Assembly: GCA_949130485.1 (NCBI GenBank)
Contig: OX422183.1
Coordinates: 15,125,812 to 15,189,811 of the forward strand
DNA length: 64,000 nt
Source: Agelas oroides
Taxonomy: Eukaryota; Porifera; Demospongiae; Agelasida; Agelasidae
Reading direction: 5' to 3'
The position numbers and the translations under genes are program-made. Shown in pieces: positions 52,840-64,000 of this stretch; position 1 is the stretch's first letter; the number at the start of each line of letters is the position of its first letter. Below the pieces are notes generated by a model. It worked only from the letters and a program-made list of their open reading frames with translations, did not search any database and was not told where the DNA came from.

Positions 52840-54359
52840 AACTACATCCCAGAGAAAGAAGAACGTACTACATTAGTGCAATCTTTTGTTTCGTTATTGA
52901 CAAAGCAAATATTACTGCTGTTGTTGTAACTATGTATTCTGAGCGATTTGATCCCAACAACCCAACAACGTTAATCACTTTCTAGTAAAACAAGCATTGT
53001 TGATCATGTTCATGGGAGGGGATCCTGCAGATAGTAATATTTTACACTCTGTGTTTATTCTTACAAACATATACACCAGAAAACAGTAGGGTCAGTGACT
53101 CTACCCAAGGGGTGAGTGACTCCCCAGTCCTTCTACCCCAGTACTCTACCCATGTCTCAGAGCTTCACATGTTGGGTTAGGCAAGACAGAACATAATGGC
53201 TGAGAATGAGATATAACTCACGATAGCCTTCAACAAAGCGTCCAGAAGTGGATGGATGGCATCAACCCTGAATATTTATTTACTGGCAAAACTTGTGTAG
53301 GGAAAGTCCTCTCTCGCAAACGCTCTTGTGGACATCGAGGTATCACCAGAAGGTACAATGCTAAATCCAGAAACATCGAAAGTGTCTTACTTCAATGCTA
53401 GCAAAGCAGGCGCACTTCACTGAGATGGAACGAGCAACGCGATAAAATATATGGAGTTGTGAATTGCGGTCAAATTAGCCTCATGCCCACCAAGAGCTAG
53501 GGTCAACTCTTCATCAGGAGAAAAGCCATGCTACAGGTATTCTCTTTTTCACATTTGCGTAAGCTAGAAGTAAACACACATGCAATGGTATGGCAACTTT
53601 AAGAGAAGCCATATGCTGCCTATTTGTCATCGGGCTAGACCAGTTATATCCTAGCTGTTTGGCTTAATCCTCAGATGCTGCCGACCTCCACAGATAGTTG
53701 TTGGGCCGGATCACATAAACTATTTGTGAGTATGGGATTATGTATAATGGAAGGTGCATGATATTGGTATGGAATTGCTCAGAGGATCCAGAAGGACAGG
53801 TCATACATTGGGTAAGCAATAGGAATATTCTGTACTAAACAACAGTAAGCTGAGAAGGAACTTGGGAGTAAGGCTAAAAAAGGCAATGATGCAAAAAAGG
53901 ACATTCTTGCATTTCCATGATACACGCTTTGAATCCAGTGTAACATAAAGTGTAACAATAGCAGAGTAGACACACCTCAATCCCTAGTGAGTGAGACGGA
54001 TATTTTATTGACAGATGCAGGAGATCTAAAGGCATGCATAAATTAGTCTAAACACATGTAGGAAGTTGTTATTGAAGATATGCACTATAGTCAAAACAGA
54101 CGGTTAGCGTTAGTTAGGTGTGTAGGTGGACCTGCATATATAGGGGTATGAAAATGTTGGGACTAAGAATGGTCCTTTCAAAGTGTAACATTGTTTGACA
54201 ACAATGAATCCCTGGTGGCATAATCGTTCATTTACATGGGTTCTCTATTCCAGCCAGGTAAACACATTATTAACAGGATACCTCATGTAATTGCTCAGAC
54301 CAGTGTACTATCTTTACAATAATGAGTCTCGTTATAGGTTCAGGATGCTTTACCACTCT
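52840..54359. other. Intergenic, possible coding relic
   Basis: 3' flank of the Ig gene and of the minus-strand gene after it. A stretch at about 53222-53400 reads VQKWMDGINPEYLFTGKTC and on to GHRGITRRYNAKSRN without a stop, but no family was recognised; it may be a decayed element or a lost exon. Confidence 0.4.
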
Positions 54360-55142
54360 TCAGGATGCTTTAATGAGTTTCTCACACTTCCTGCATACAG
54401 GTCTATGGAGAACGATAGGAGTTGAATGCCAAGTTCCTGGTGGTATAATTGTGTTGATCTCTTTCACTGCTGGTTGTACTGGGAACACACTCTGGTTGAC
54501 AGTTCCAAGGGTCATGTGAAAGCCCTGAAGATGTGTATGTGATATATGTTTTCGTACACCAGTCTGGACTTCAAGGTCCCTTTCATTATCAAGTGCCCAC
54601 TGGAGAAGGTCTTTTTGCGAGTTCTCATCCAATATCAGTACTATAGACACCATACCTCCAGTGGCATGCACAGCACACACCATCCGATCAAACTTTACTT
54701 CATGAGGTCTCCACACATAGGAATTTAGAAATTTACCTACCTTTATGACCTCCTCAGGTGTATAGCAACAATAGTATTCAAAATTAACATGAAGGTAGTG
54801 ATGTTCTGTGTTAAGAGTGGTGGGTTTACCATACTTTTTCAAGACGGAAACAGCAAGATGCATCTTGTGAACAAGATCCTTCGGCCAGTTATGAGTATCA
54901 TTATAAAATACTGCAGTAAAACTTGAGGTTCTGCCAGTACATTTAGGACTGCATCCAGGCCCCCCTGCTGAGGGGTATGCTGGACTGTAGTGAGGACACC
55001 TTGCTTCAACAATGTAGAGATTTTCTTCCAAGTCCGAGTCGTTGTTGCCAACAGGCCAGAAGTAGACAACAAGAACTACCAAAACGATCAACACTATAAT
55101 CCACACAGCTCGAATGCTTAACGTATCGAGTAGTGTTTTCAT
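54360..55142 (-). CDS. Type II membrane protein with 2H-phosphoesterase-like domain
   Basis: Single-exon frame of 260 codons from ATG at 55142. A non-ATG extension upstream was not used. Residues 13-29 (VWIIVLIVLVVLVVYFW) form one membrane helix after a short N-terminus, so the rest faces the lumen or outside. It contains several Cys (RCPHYSPAY, GCSPKCTG, EYYCCYTPEE) and NDT and NQS glycosylation sites. HVN at 118-120 and HMT at 209-211 lie 91 residues apart, the second in GFHMTLGTV after a VSIVLILDENSQKDLLQWAL strand-helix pair. This order matches the two HxT/S motifs of 2H phosphoesterases (LigT/CNPase/AKAP7 group), though Asn replaces Thr/Ser in the first. Fold assignment is inference; substrate unknown. 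No close named family is recognised. Confidence 0.8.
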   Translation of the reverse strand: MKTLLDTLSIRAVWIIVLIVLVVLVVYFWPVGNNDSDLEENLYIVEARCPHYSPAYPSAGGPGCSPKCTGRTSSFTAVFYNDTHNWPKDLVHKMHLAVSVLKKYGKPTTLNTEHHYLHVNFEYYCCYTPEEVIKVGKFLNSYVWRPHEVKFDRMVCAVHATGGMVSIVLILDENSQKDLLQWALDNERDLEVQTGVRKHISHTHLQGFHMTLGTVNQSVFPVQPAVKEINTIIPPGTWHSTPIVLHRPVCRKCEKLIKAS

Positions 55143-56855
55143 ACCCAATACAACGATACTTTTCGCTTTGTGAACCAAACTAGGGGTCTACTAAATAGAG
55201 CCTGATCTAATACTGTCTCGACAACTAAGTGTTCGAAGGTCAAAGGTTAGTAATTCACCTTCGATGGCACGGTGGAGAGCGTTATCAGGCTGCAGGCTAT
55301 AAATGATTCCTTCAGTGTGCAAATGTGATTTTTTATACAGGTGACATAAGTTTAGTAGTGAATTTCAAACTTAATACTGATAACTGCTGGAAGGAAACAC
55401 AGCCATTTAATAATATAGTTTGGCAAGCCGGCATCACACTTCTGGGTCCTTGGATCCCTGCAGAGGCATGAACAATCAGTGAACTGCATCTCTTGAAAAG
55501 GCAGCCCTGGATGTGTTACACAGTGTGCAAAGTGACATCGTATAAGCTTATTCACTTGCTATTCATAAGCTACAAGCAATCTTATGCACTCATATGGCTA
55601 TTTAGCTATAGGGCTAGCTTAACATTTTATTTTGTAGGATAAGCTGGTTTGTTGTCCAAAGGCCATGGTTGGTTTAAGCCCATAAGCAGGTTTGTCCAGC
55701 TGCATTCAAGTCACCGTTTTCTTTCCTTTGGATGTGGTTAGCCCAACAAACAAACAAACAAACTGGAAGGAGAAAGTAAACAGAAAATCAGCATAAATAC
55801 ATGTAATAATGTGGGCTTGTAGTGCTATAGGAAAGAGGTGAAAAGTTTACTTGTAATAGTAGACTGATTTCAGGGTCCCATATAAAGAAATGCCTGTAGA
55901 CAACTTCACAGTGTGGATGGCTTCATAAGCAATCTCTGGGTGTCTTATTTCTGGGGAACATGACCCAAGAGTCCAGACACAGTTAGGAGACTCAGAGTCA
56001 CTGATTAGGAGTCACTGACCCTATGGTAGATTGGATAGTACAGCCACTGAAGGGGGAGTCAATCATCCCAGCCAGTGACACTGGGTAGGATATGAAAGAA
56101 AACCATCCCAGCTCCTATAGGTAGCTATACCCTTCAGCTGCAGGCTTGTTGTCTAGCTGTATAGCTATAGCTAGCTCCTTCAGCCAATTGTGGAACAGGT
56201 AATCAAATCCAGTTGTCAAATAGGTATATACTTGTGCATGGTACTTGTGCACGGGTCCTATCTAATTGCTGGACTGGACTATAGTACTAGATTGGACTGG
56301 ATTTAGGCATTGGTGAATTATCCTGGCATAATTTCAACCATAGTGGGTACCTTCTAGCGTATAGTAGCATATGCTGGCATTATCAGTCAGACAATGCTGC
56401 ACCTACTGCGCATGCATATTATACATAATATGGTCAAGCTGGTTAGCTTACTACTGAACATAACCAGCAATGCTGGCATAGCATAATAGGGCAAGCACGC
56501 CTGAGCAACCTCCTTTTTAAAGTGGGGCAACCGTGATGGTTACAGCTGACGTATAATAGGAGGCCATTGTATTTGCTAGTAGAAACATGCAGTGACCCAG
56601 TGTCCATCTGATGGGGTAGAGGTCAAGTGATATGGCTCGGGGATCAGCTTCTGTAAGTCATAACAGATCCACCAGCAAACTCTAGCACCAAGATTTGACC
56701 TCTTGTACAGTACTACATATGGGAGCATCCTCTCCTATATAGCATAATGCACTTCCGCTCTAGGCCCCGCCCACCGTGGGTGATGATGTCATCCGCCTAG
56801 TTGCAGGATGTGGACTGGAACAATTGCTGTGTGATCGAGTGAACCTTCTTGGCTC
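55143..56855. other. Intergenic
   Basis: A Cys-rich 67-codon frame on the minus strand at 55352-55555 has no splice context or known domain. The rest shows only simple motifs such as (CAAA)n near 55746. No gene supported. Confidence 0.4.
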
Positions 56856-57202
56856 TAGTCTCGCAGGCCAGACTCTCACACGGGGAGGAGAGAGTCTGGT
56901 CAAATTCCCATCATCATCTCGTGTCTAACACGCCAAGAATTTCTTGGCGTGTTAATTGACTTAGTGGCGAATGGGGCGCGCGGTTGCCTTTTTTGGCATG
57001 GTACTTGGAGAGCGCGGTGTTTTAACGGAAGTCCTGCCTTTTCAGAACACGTCCCAATTATGTTCGCACCTACTTCATTGGGCGCTCTGCTGCTGACCAT
57101 GCAACACGAAAGCCTGATGGGAATTTGACCAGACTCTCTCCTCCCCGTGTGAGAGTCTGGCCTGCGAGACTAGAGCCTGCCACTGTCTGGCCCGCGAGAC
57201 TA
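56856..57202. mobile_element. Palindromic MULE-like MITE, TAGTCTCG(C) family, 9-bp target duplication
   Basis: Ends TAGTCTCGCAGGCCAGACTC and its mate, flanked by TCTTGGCTC on both sides (56847-56855 and 57203-57211). The palindrome closes at 57175 and is followed by a second, shorter end (CTGTCTGGCCCGCGAGACTA) that abuts the duplication, so the right end is duplicated. Inner arms include GATGGGAATTTGACCAGACT and its complement. Confidence 0.9.
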
Positions 57203-57306
57203 TCTTGGCTCTGGCCAGTCCCAGAAGTAGCGATTTATCGAAGGACTTGGGTGAGCTGTATACACGTCGGTGGACGTTACACTGGTATTTGCGTAGCCTT
57301 GTTCTC

Positions 57307-57410
57307 AGGCCTTCCCACCGTCTAGTTTTTGCATCATAGATATTATGACACGGAACGTGTCTATGCTTGCCGATTATGCAAAAATCAAAAATTGGACGGT
57401 GGGAAGGCCT
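57307..57410. repeat. Hairpin repeat AGGCCTTCCCACCGTC
   Basis: AGGCCTTCCCACCGTC at 57307 pairs with GACGGTGGGAAGGCCT ending at 57410, with further pairing through the TTTTTGCATCAT / GATTATGCAAAAA segments. It adjoins TAGCCTTGTTCTC, a diverged end of the MULE-like family. Confidence 0.75.
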
Positions 57411-59499
57411 TTATTGTTGCAGCTAGCCAGCTACTGTTTGTCAATTTAATGCCTCAAGGTAGTCACGGATTTGTGAGAGTTTGACTTTATAGTAACTTGT
57501 GTACTGGCTTTTGCGAGTTTATGTGCTAACGTAAATATATACGTATACAGAGTTCTACCTTTACTTGTTTCACGTGGCCAGACCATTCCGGGTAGGGTCT
57601 GGCCACGCGAGATAGCCTTTACTATCAAGGTAGAGATAAAGCAGAACGTGAACTACAAAAATCACAGTGGTTATTAAGTGTGTGTACTATCATGCAATCA
57701 CAAAACTTGATTTTGAGATCATACATATCGAACCCCTCACTTTTACCCAGCATTCTTGACTTTGGTAATTTCTGTCACACTATGCACCTTTCAAAACAAA
57801 ATCTGTAGTAGGTGAAACAGGTCAAAAGCAATGATAGTTCTTATTTTGGTAGTCTGATAATTTCATCTGCAACTTTGAAATACAGTGTAGTAACTCCCTC
57901 GCAGAATTCTCAGGTTTTCGTGGTAATGTGATGTACCATAAACCAATTTTATACCTAAAGCCTAAATCACAAAGGCTTTTCAAACTCAAACGTACATGTA
58001 GCATTATTGTATCTGCATGGTCTCTACAAGTTTAAATTTGCAGCAGACAGAATGTGAAAAGATGTTGGGATGGTGCCACTTTTGCTAGCTATTTGAACTT
58101 TAAGCTCTAATGTGTAATGTACATGCACCTTTAGGTTATCCACTTATACTGTAAATCAGAAAATATTTGAGTTAAAAAAAACCTTCCTGTGGGAAATTTT
58201 CATGTCAAAAAAATGGGCTACAAAAATATTTGGAGGATTTTACACGTTTGAGCAGCATGTGCCTATAGATTTATAATACATATTAACACATTCAACTGTT
58301 CTCAACAGCAGGGCCCAGCCCCTACCTAGCTCATGCGAGGAGCAGGGGTCTGGTGTCACAAGTCCATGTTCCACTGTTTGCTATCGACCATCCTTGGTAA
58401 TTGTGTTCTATTCTTGACTCATGATCGCAGTTCTATAATATATACACAAGTCTAAACCACACCCCAACATACTCACAAGACCTAGAGTTTATTAGTCTCG
58501 TGCCCAGACCCCACCCATAGACGAACGGGTCTGGTGTCACAAGTCCAAATACTTGGGCTAGAATAATGCAGAAGTGAGAACAAGTACTGCTATCGTACTG
58601 CTAAGGCTTCAACGTATTGTTATACAAGGCTTGTGGTAACAATTTCATTGGTCAATTATCTTGTATTACTAGGCTTCCTGACCACAACTACTTAGCTTTA
58701 CTCACAACCTTACACTTATCACACTTCAGTTTACTGAAGCCCAGCATAGCCTCTACCCAGGCTAGCCCAGCAAGCAGCTTCAAATGCTTAGCTTTAGTGA
58801 AATTCAATAGCAATGCTAGCCTATGGTGTACTATACTCACCAGATCCTCCTCTCTTGTGTACATGCACCATACCGAGGGTCTGGGATGAGACTATACATC
58901 ACTGTGATACATGTACATGTATACTGGTATTTGTGTTTCTACATACCGTATAGCCGGAAATACTGGCGTTTTGGCGCCAAACCAAACATAAGAAAATATT
59001 ACTAGTACCAGTAGTAACACAGCATACTGGTAGTACTAAGAAAATGCTCTGAGTTGATAAACCCACTTGTAGAATCCCCATTCCCAACTTCAATGCAAAA
59101 ATGACATTATAAACTTCTCTCAAACTATTTATCAATCAATTTCTGCAACTTTTAGTAGCGGATATTTCAACTGCTGAGTGCACTTTTCTTTTCATGTCCA
59201 TAATTGGAGATATTTGCCTATTACAGAAGCTGATTTTGCTACTGTGATATTCTTCTGCCCCTGTCAAAGGCCACACAGTGAATATGTGATCCATATGCTT
59301 GTAATTTCAAATAGAGCACACCACAAAAGTTTCTACCATCTCATGTACCATATGTATGTGAATAGATTATATCTACATGTAAGATACTGAAAGCATCAAC
59401 TTGTATTCTGGACAAAGGAGAGATTTACATGGCTAGATTGAGTTGCCTCTGTTTATAAGTGTACTATCCACTTTCTCTTGTATAGTGCTCTCTGACAGC
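57411..59499. other. Intergenic with several MITE ends
   Basis: Short hairpin TCACGTGGCCAGACC / GGTCTGGCCACGCGA at about 57571-57607; GGGTCTGGTGTCACAAGTCC twice (58347 and 58534); a TAGTCTCGTGCCCAGACCCC end at 58494 with a possible mate GGTCTGGGATGAGACTA ending at 58893; and one end of the TACCGTATAGCCGG family at 58944. No gene recognised. Confidence 0.5.
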
Positions 59500-62400
59500 A
59501 TGGCCGATCAACAGCGGCAAGTTAAAGTTTATGTAAGTTATAGCAAACAGCAAAGTAAAGCTTGGAGTGTGTGCACTGTAGCTAGCATATGGTTGTCAAC
59601 TATACATGCTGTTCAGAAGGTCATATGGGTATTGAGTTTTGTCTTCTGTGTTGGAGTTTCAGTATCCATCTGTAGCTTAAGCCACTGTGAGAAGACTGTC
59701 ACAGACTTAGTGGCCTCCACTGCATGTGACTTTATCCTGCACTATTTTTTCTTATTGCAGAAGTGTTCATGTCATAACCCTGCAAAATCTGCTCCTGAAG
59801 ATCCCTTCGAGAAAGCTTGGAAGGTAAGTACTTGCATATATATAGTGTATTGTAGATTGAAAATGGCAAGCGAGCGAGTTCCTGCACCAGCACTTTGCTT
59901 CTTGATGGAATTGTGAAGAGGATGATGGATAGCAATTATGTTTGTGAATTCACTTTGTAGTACTGACCAGTTAAAAGAACTGGAAACTGGAACATTTGTA
60001 GTTTATCCAGTCACATTGTATAAGTGCACTGCCTGCTGGTGATTTGCCACAATACAGGTAAGCGTTGAAACCAGCTAGACCAACAGAAGGCCTCATAAAT
60101 GTTTTGGTTTCAAATGGTACTGGCAGTATATTTGCTATTATATAAATTGGAGGCCGTTTTCTCCCTGTGTTGTAAAGAAAGCTTCACTTTTAGCAGCTCT
60201 TGGTCAAATTCATGATCACTCGCAAACTAGCACCGCCCTTTTCTGCCTTATAAAAAATGACGTAAACAGAAAAGTGTAGCCTAGACTAATTACCACTCAA
60301 TAGTCTAAGACAATAGTCTAAGACAAGGATTTATCCTAAAATTTTGTTTGGTCCTTTCAGCCTCATAAGTGCTCATGCTAAGAGGAAGATTCATGAAACG
60401 TTGCATGCACATGTATTTACTAAGTAAAAATGCTGGCATTAAAAGCCTCCCAGACACGGTCTCCAGTATAATTTTCTCAATCCTTTGCATACAATTGTAG
60501 CATTACGGTATATCATACTCCACACACCCTACTACAGGCAATTGAGGATGGAGAAACTTCCAAACTTGAGGAAGCCATCAAAGAGATGAAGGAGTCTGAG
60601 AGTGGATCTTCAGCAGTGCTGGATACCTGCCGCCTCATAGAGAGAAGTGGTGTGACATACAGCATGAGTCTGCTAGCTCTCTGTGGCTTCCATGGAAGAA
60701 TGGAGATGGTGGACATGCTCTTGGAGCAAGGAGCAGGTAATACTAACTAATGAAGACACCAACGTGGGCTGTGGCATAGGTTGGTAGTGACTGGGAGATG
60801 ATCTTTAAATGTTGAGTATACATTCATGTAACTAGAAACTATAGATTTCTTGAAAGGATGTTGGTTTTCTGTTACCAATTTGAGATGGGAAACCTTTTTC
60901 AGATATTTCAGCTGCATCATTAAACACATACTCAAGCTGCAAGTGTGTCAAAGTGGACTATAATATGTCAAAACAACTGAAGAAAGACTAAGGTATACCG
61001 TATAGCGGGAAATTTTCGCGAGGTCCAAATTTTCGTGATTTTCGCGACCCACGACCAAAACGCGAAAATAAGAACCGCGAAATATGAACCGGGAAAATTT
61101 GAACACGGGAACTTTTGAACTCGTGGAAATTTTCATATGTGTGTTTTATGCGCTAGCTCGCTCGATCTGACGATGGCACTGTAGCGCTATTTCAAACCGG
61201 TAGACGACGTCCCACCCTCTCCCACGGGACATCTTTCGTCCTCCGTTAGACCGGCGACGATAAAGGGGCGTGGCGACAGCTCGCGCTAAACGCGAAAATT
61301 AAAACCGCGAAAATTTCTTCTGGAGGGGAAACGGGATATTTGCGAAAATTTGGACCAGTGAAAATTTCCCGCTATACGGTACACTGCCACTGATTAGCGG
61401 GTCTACCATAAAAATCTAGTTTTCATTCAGTGACTTCTCAGTTGTGTAAATTGGTCAATGGTCATATCAGTTGATGCATTTTCAGTGGCTTCTCAGTTGG
61501 CTCCTGTGTAAATGGAAAGAAGGTTCTCTGTTACCAACTTGAGATCAGAAACCTTGAAACTGGAAATCTTTTTGCCAACATTTTGACTGAATACCTCAGT
61601 TGTCATCAGGGTGAAAGTGAACCACCGCTAGGCATGCACTATACTAAGTGTACACACCAATAGAGGTTGAAGCTTGGAGAGGATTTATCCTCCCTCCCTG
61701 CGTCCTTATCACTATGGTTCAACAACCAGGGACTTCTAGTCCTCCCTTATAGCGCAAAATTTTCAAGGGTCTAACTTTTCATGATATTTGAAGATTTCAT
61801 TTTGCGAAATTGCTGCACATGCATGCTGCGCATGCACGCTGCACACGTAATGTACTATGGGTGTGGCATACAAGCCTGCTTTATCTCACACTGTCGTCTG
61901 CTCAAGTTTGCAGCTGTCATCAAAAGCAATGCCTACACACTTCGAAGATGCGTCTTTGGAGAGATTTCCTTTTGGATTCGGCAGCTTACCCCGGGATGTT
62001 GTCTATCAACAGTCTTGCAGTCAGAGCGTGAAAACTGTGTCGCATGTAAAAATTTTTCTTTTGAGATATTTTTTGCAAACAGTTGAAATTCGCGAAATTC
62101 ACAGAATTAAAGACTCGCGAAAATTTAGGGCTATACAATATTTCAGCATGAAATGCTTGTTGTCAGGATCCACATAACAGGTTGTGACAGGTTTTGTTTA
62201 CTTGTCTTACAGATATGAATGCCAAGTGCACGTGTGTGAAGCACACTGGAACACCTATTTCGCAGATGATGCTTCATTGCCACATCCAGTTTGACTATGA
62301 CAAGCTTAGTGTCAAAATGCTGGAGTACTTCATTCAGAAGCTTAAGAGTGCAGCAAAAGAAGTTCGCCTCTGTGGGAAAATATCCACACGACATGTCAAT

Positions 62401-62912
62401 CTTCTTCACAGATATACTGGAGGGGGAGTGAATTATGTCATGCTTGACCTACCTCTATCAATCAAGAGGGTCGACTGTGCAAAAGTGCTAGTTGAAGCAG
62501 GAGTAGATCTACTTAGTGGAGGCTGTCCTAGTGATGCAAAGGTGAAGGGTGAAATGTTTGATGTGGTGCCAATGTTCCAAGAATACCTTGACCATGGCAC
62601 CAATGAGTTCATTCGCTGGGCATTCAATGAGTATATTCCCCAACACCCTGAGGTTGACCTCAAGCAAATCATTCACTCCCTCATCAACATGAAGGAGAAA
62701 GATAAAAAGTCCTGTTTCTGGCAATCTGTGCAGAGAACTCCAGCTCATGCAATTCTCACATCTCACCACGAGGAGACAATCAAACAGCTGGTTCAATGCG
62801 GTAAAGAAAATGGTCTAGATCTGCTTGCTGAGCGAAGTTGCACCGGCAAGACAGCACTCCATGTTGCTGCTGAGGAAAATGATGTGGAATCAGTACAAAT
62901 TCTCCTGCAACT
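59500..62912 (+). CDS. Ankyrin-repeat protein, N-terminal exons (possible TRPA-like channel; 3' end outside window)
   Basis: Exons: 59500-59532 (MADQQRQVKVY), 59761-59823 (KCSCHNPAKSAPEDPFEKAW), 60538-60736, 62213-62912, then beyond the window. The first exon follows TCTGACAGC and starts at ATG. The third exon begins AIEDGETSKLEEAIKEM and contains the ankyrin-type SLLALCGFHGRMEMVDMLLE. The fourth has diverged repeats (LSIKRVDCAKVLVEAGVDLL) and a canonical one, TGKTALHVAAEENDVESVQI. No TPLH-rich perfect array is present; the repeats are loose, as in TRPA-type N-termini. Same strand as the TRPA-type gene at the left edge. Calling it a channel is a guess, since no membrane segments are in the window. 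The final donor is GTAAGT in phase 2. The intron before exon 4 holds two MITEs. Confidence 0.75.
60996..61381. mobile_element. MITE, TACCGTATAGCGGGAAATTTT ends, TA target
   Basis: TACCGTATAGCGGGAAATTT at the left and its complement at the right, with TA at each border (Tc1/mariner-like choice). Subterminal AAAACGCGAAAAT / ACGCGAAAATTAAAACCGCG motifs repeat inside. In the intron of the ankyrin gene. Confidence 0.9.
61749..62135. mobile_element. Older MITE of the TATAGCG...GCGAAAATTT type
   Basis: TATAGCGCAAAATTTTC at the left and GCGAAAATTTAGGGCTATA at the right are diverged inverted ends related to 60996-61381. Same intron. Three overlapping open frames of 73-106 codons inside it are not recognised. 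Confidence 0.65.
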
Positions 62913-63176
62913 GTAAGTCTGTTGCACAGAAATGCACATTGCTTCTATCATTTTTCCCAACTTACCTTGCCTATGCAATTAGGATATACAGCCAAGCAGA
63001 CTCTTGCATGTTTACTTAATATGATCACCTAAAATTGTACTACACTGCGTGGGTGGATTAAAGGCATCACACTAAGTATATAACCCGTTACCCAGGCAAC
63101 ATCTAAGAATGTTGCTCATATCTCTCTTGTACAGTGATATTGCCTAGGTAACAGGTTATAACTATTACTTATATAC

Positions 63177-63825
63177 TGCAAACCGCAAGGAACACTTACA
63201 AGTTCCAATTAAGGCAATTAGAAGGCAGTGAAACCATGTGTAGTACAAGCTAGGTATACGTACCACAGGCTACATAGTGGTTACTGGATACCGTACAGCC
63301 GGAAATCTTTAAATTTGGCGGTTTGACCCCAAACCGAACGTAAAAAATATTGGCGGAATTTAAATTTGGCAGTGGCGCCTTGCAGCGTATTACATCATCA
63401 TAAACATTGCATGTGCATTTATCAGAGAGCGTTGCCATCCTCTCATTGAACTTTGCAGATAATTTTACAAGAAATATAACTGGCAGTGTGCTAGCACCGA
63501 GCTAGCTATATGTACAGCTTGCGTAGAGGGGCGCCGGGTGGAGCCAAGAGCTATACTGCATGCATTGCATCATTACGCGTTGCGGGCAAAAATAGTATTG
63601 GCGGATTTTAATTTGGCGGTTTCAACCCAGACTGCCAAACTGCCGAATTTAATTCCCCGTCAAATTTTCCGGCTATACGGTATACAGGTTACAGGATATA
63701 CATGAGGCAGTTATTCAATTAGTAACCACTAGCTGGTGGTATGTATACCTAGCTTGTACTACACATGGCTTCACTGGCTTCTAATTGCCTTAATTGGAAC
63801 TTGTAAGTGTTCCTTGTGGTTTGCA
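63177..63825. mobile_element. Palindromic element with arms of about 90-110 bp, carrying a MITE in its loop
   Basis: TGCAAACCGCAAGGAACACT at 63177 pairs with the complement ending at 63825; pairing continues through TAGTACAAGCTAGGTATACG near 63243 and its mate near 63745. Confidence 0.9.
63289..63682. mobile_element. MITE, TACCGTAYAGCCGGAAA ends, TA target
   Basis: TACCGTACAGCCGGAAATCT at the left and TTTTCCGGCTATACGGTA at the right; inner TTTAAATTTGGCGGTTTGACC and GGTTT..ACCCAG segments repeat in inverted form. Sits inside the palindrome loop. A lone end of the same family is at 58944. Confidence 0.88.
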
Positions 63826-64000
63826 AAGCATCACCTGCTCATGCTAAAGTACGTACATGCTGGTTAAACAGGAAAGCATTTGAGCGTTAGTACATGAAGT
63901 GAGTATATCAAAAGTCTTGAAAATCAGCCCACTACCCTCTTTGAGGATTCATTAAACTTTATTCCCCACTGGACATTTTTATGTATGTATTTCAAATTAA

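Larger units (their letters stand above)
62913..64000. other. Intron of the ankyrin-repeat gene, filled with nested elements
   Basis: No exon found before the window ends. Contains an 83-bp inverted repeat at 63078-63160 (TATAACCCGTTACCCAGGCA and mate) and the palindrome at 63177-63825 with its inner MITE. Confidence 0.5.

Noticed and set aside
59533-59760. Read-through from MADQQRQVKVY into VSYSKQQSKAWS
   Set aside because: A consensus GTAAGT follows VKVY and a good acceptor lies at 59760, so the hydrophobic read-through is probably intronic.

Overview
The window is animal nuclear DNA: genes are split by introns with GT-AG borders, intron phases are consistent within each gene, and the space between exons is full of microsatellites and short inverted-repeat transposons. 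The gene set (a TRPA-type channel, a GABA-B-like receptor, a secreted Calx-beta/ITIH protein, an Ig-like surface protein, an NNMT-type methyltransferase) and the compact genes fit an early-branching marine invertebrate, most likely a demosponge. That assignment is inference; no rRNA or mitochondrial marker is present.

Layout. 1-6664 (+): 3' half of a TRPA-type channel. 8192-9052 (-): single-exon NNMT/PNMT-family methyltransferase. 9-14 kb: transposon-rich, with an inverted-repeat element at 10.6-11.3 kb and a 1.5-kb foldback element (9-bp target duplication) that itself carries a hAT-type MITE (8-bp target duplication). 14266-31956 (-): complete class C GPCR of GABA-B type, rebuilt here as 15 constant coding exons plus one of two duplicated alternative 3' terminal exons; an intron carries a LINE relic with two later insertions. 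33.4-35.45 kb: degraded segmental duplicate joining a broken copy of the Ig gene to a broken copy of the ITIH last exon. 35939-42366 (-): secreted protein with signal peptide, two Calx-beta domains, an Ala/Ser-rich stretch and an ITIH C-terminal-type domain. 48437-52839 (+): Ig-like surface protein with Thr/Ser stalk exons and a hydrophobic C-terminus. 54360-55142 (-): type II membrane protein with a likely 2H-phosphoesterase-like domain. 59500-62912 (+): first exons of an ankyrin-repeat gene, possibly the N-terminus of a second TRPA-like channel, running off the window.

The genes do not form an operon or an obvious pathway; most encode membrane or secreted proteins (sensory channel, GPCR, adhesion-type proteins). 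The most distinctive features are the duplicated GABA-B receptor tail exons, the Calx-beta plus ITIH architecture, the chimeric segmental duplicate, and a well dated series of nested MITE insertions. Exon borders were found by eye from splice signals, phase and homology, and are not backed by transcripts.
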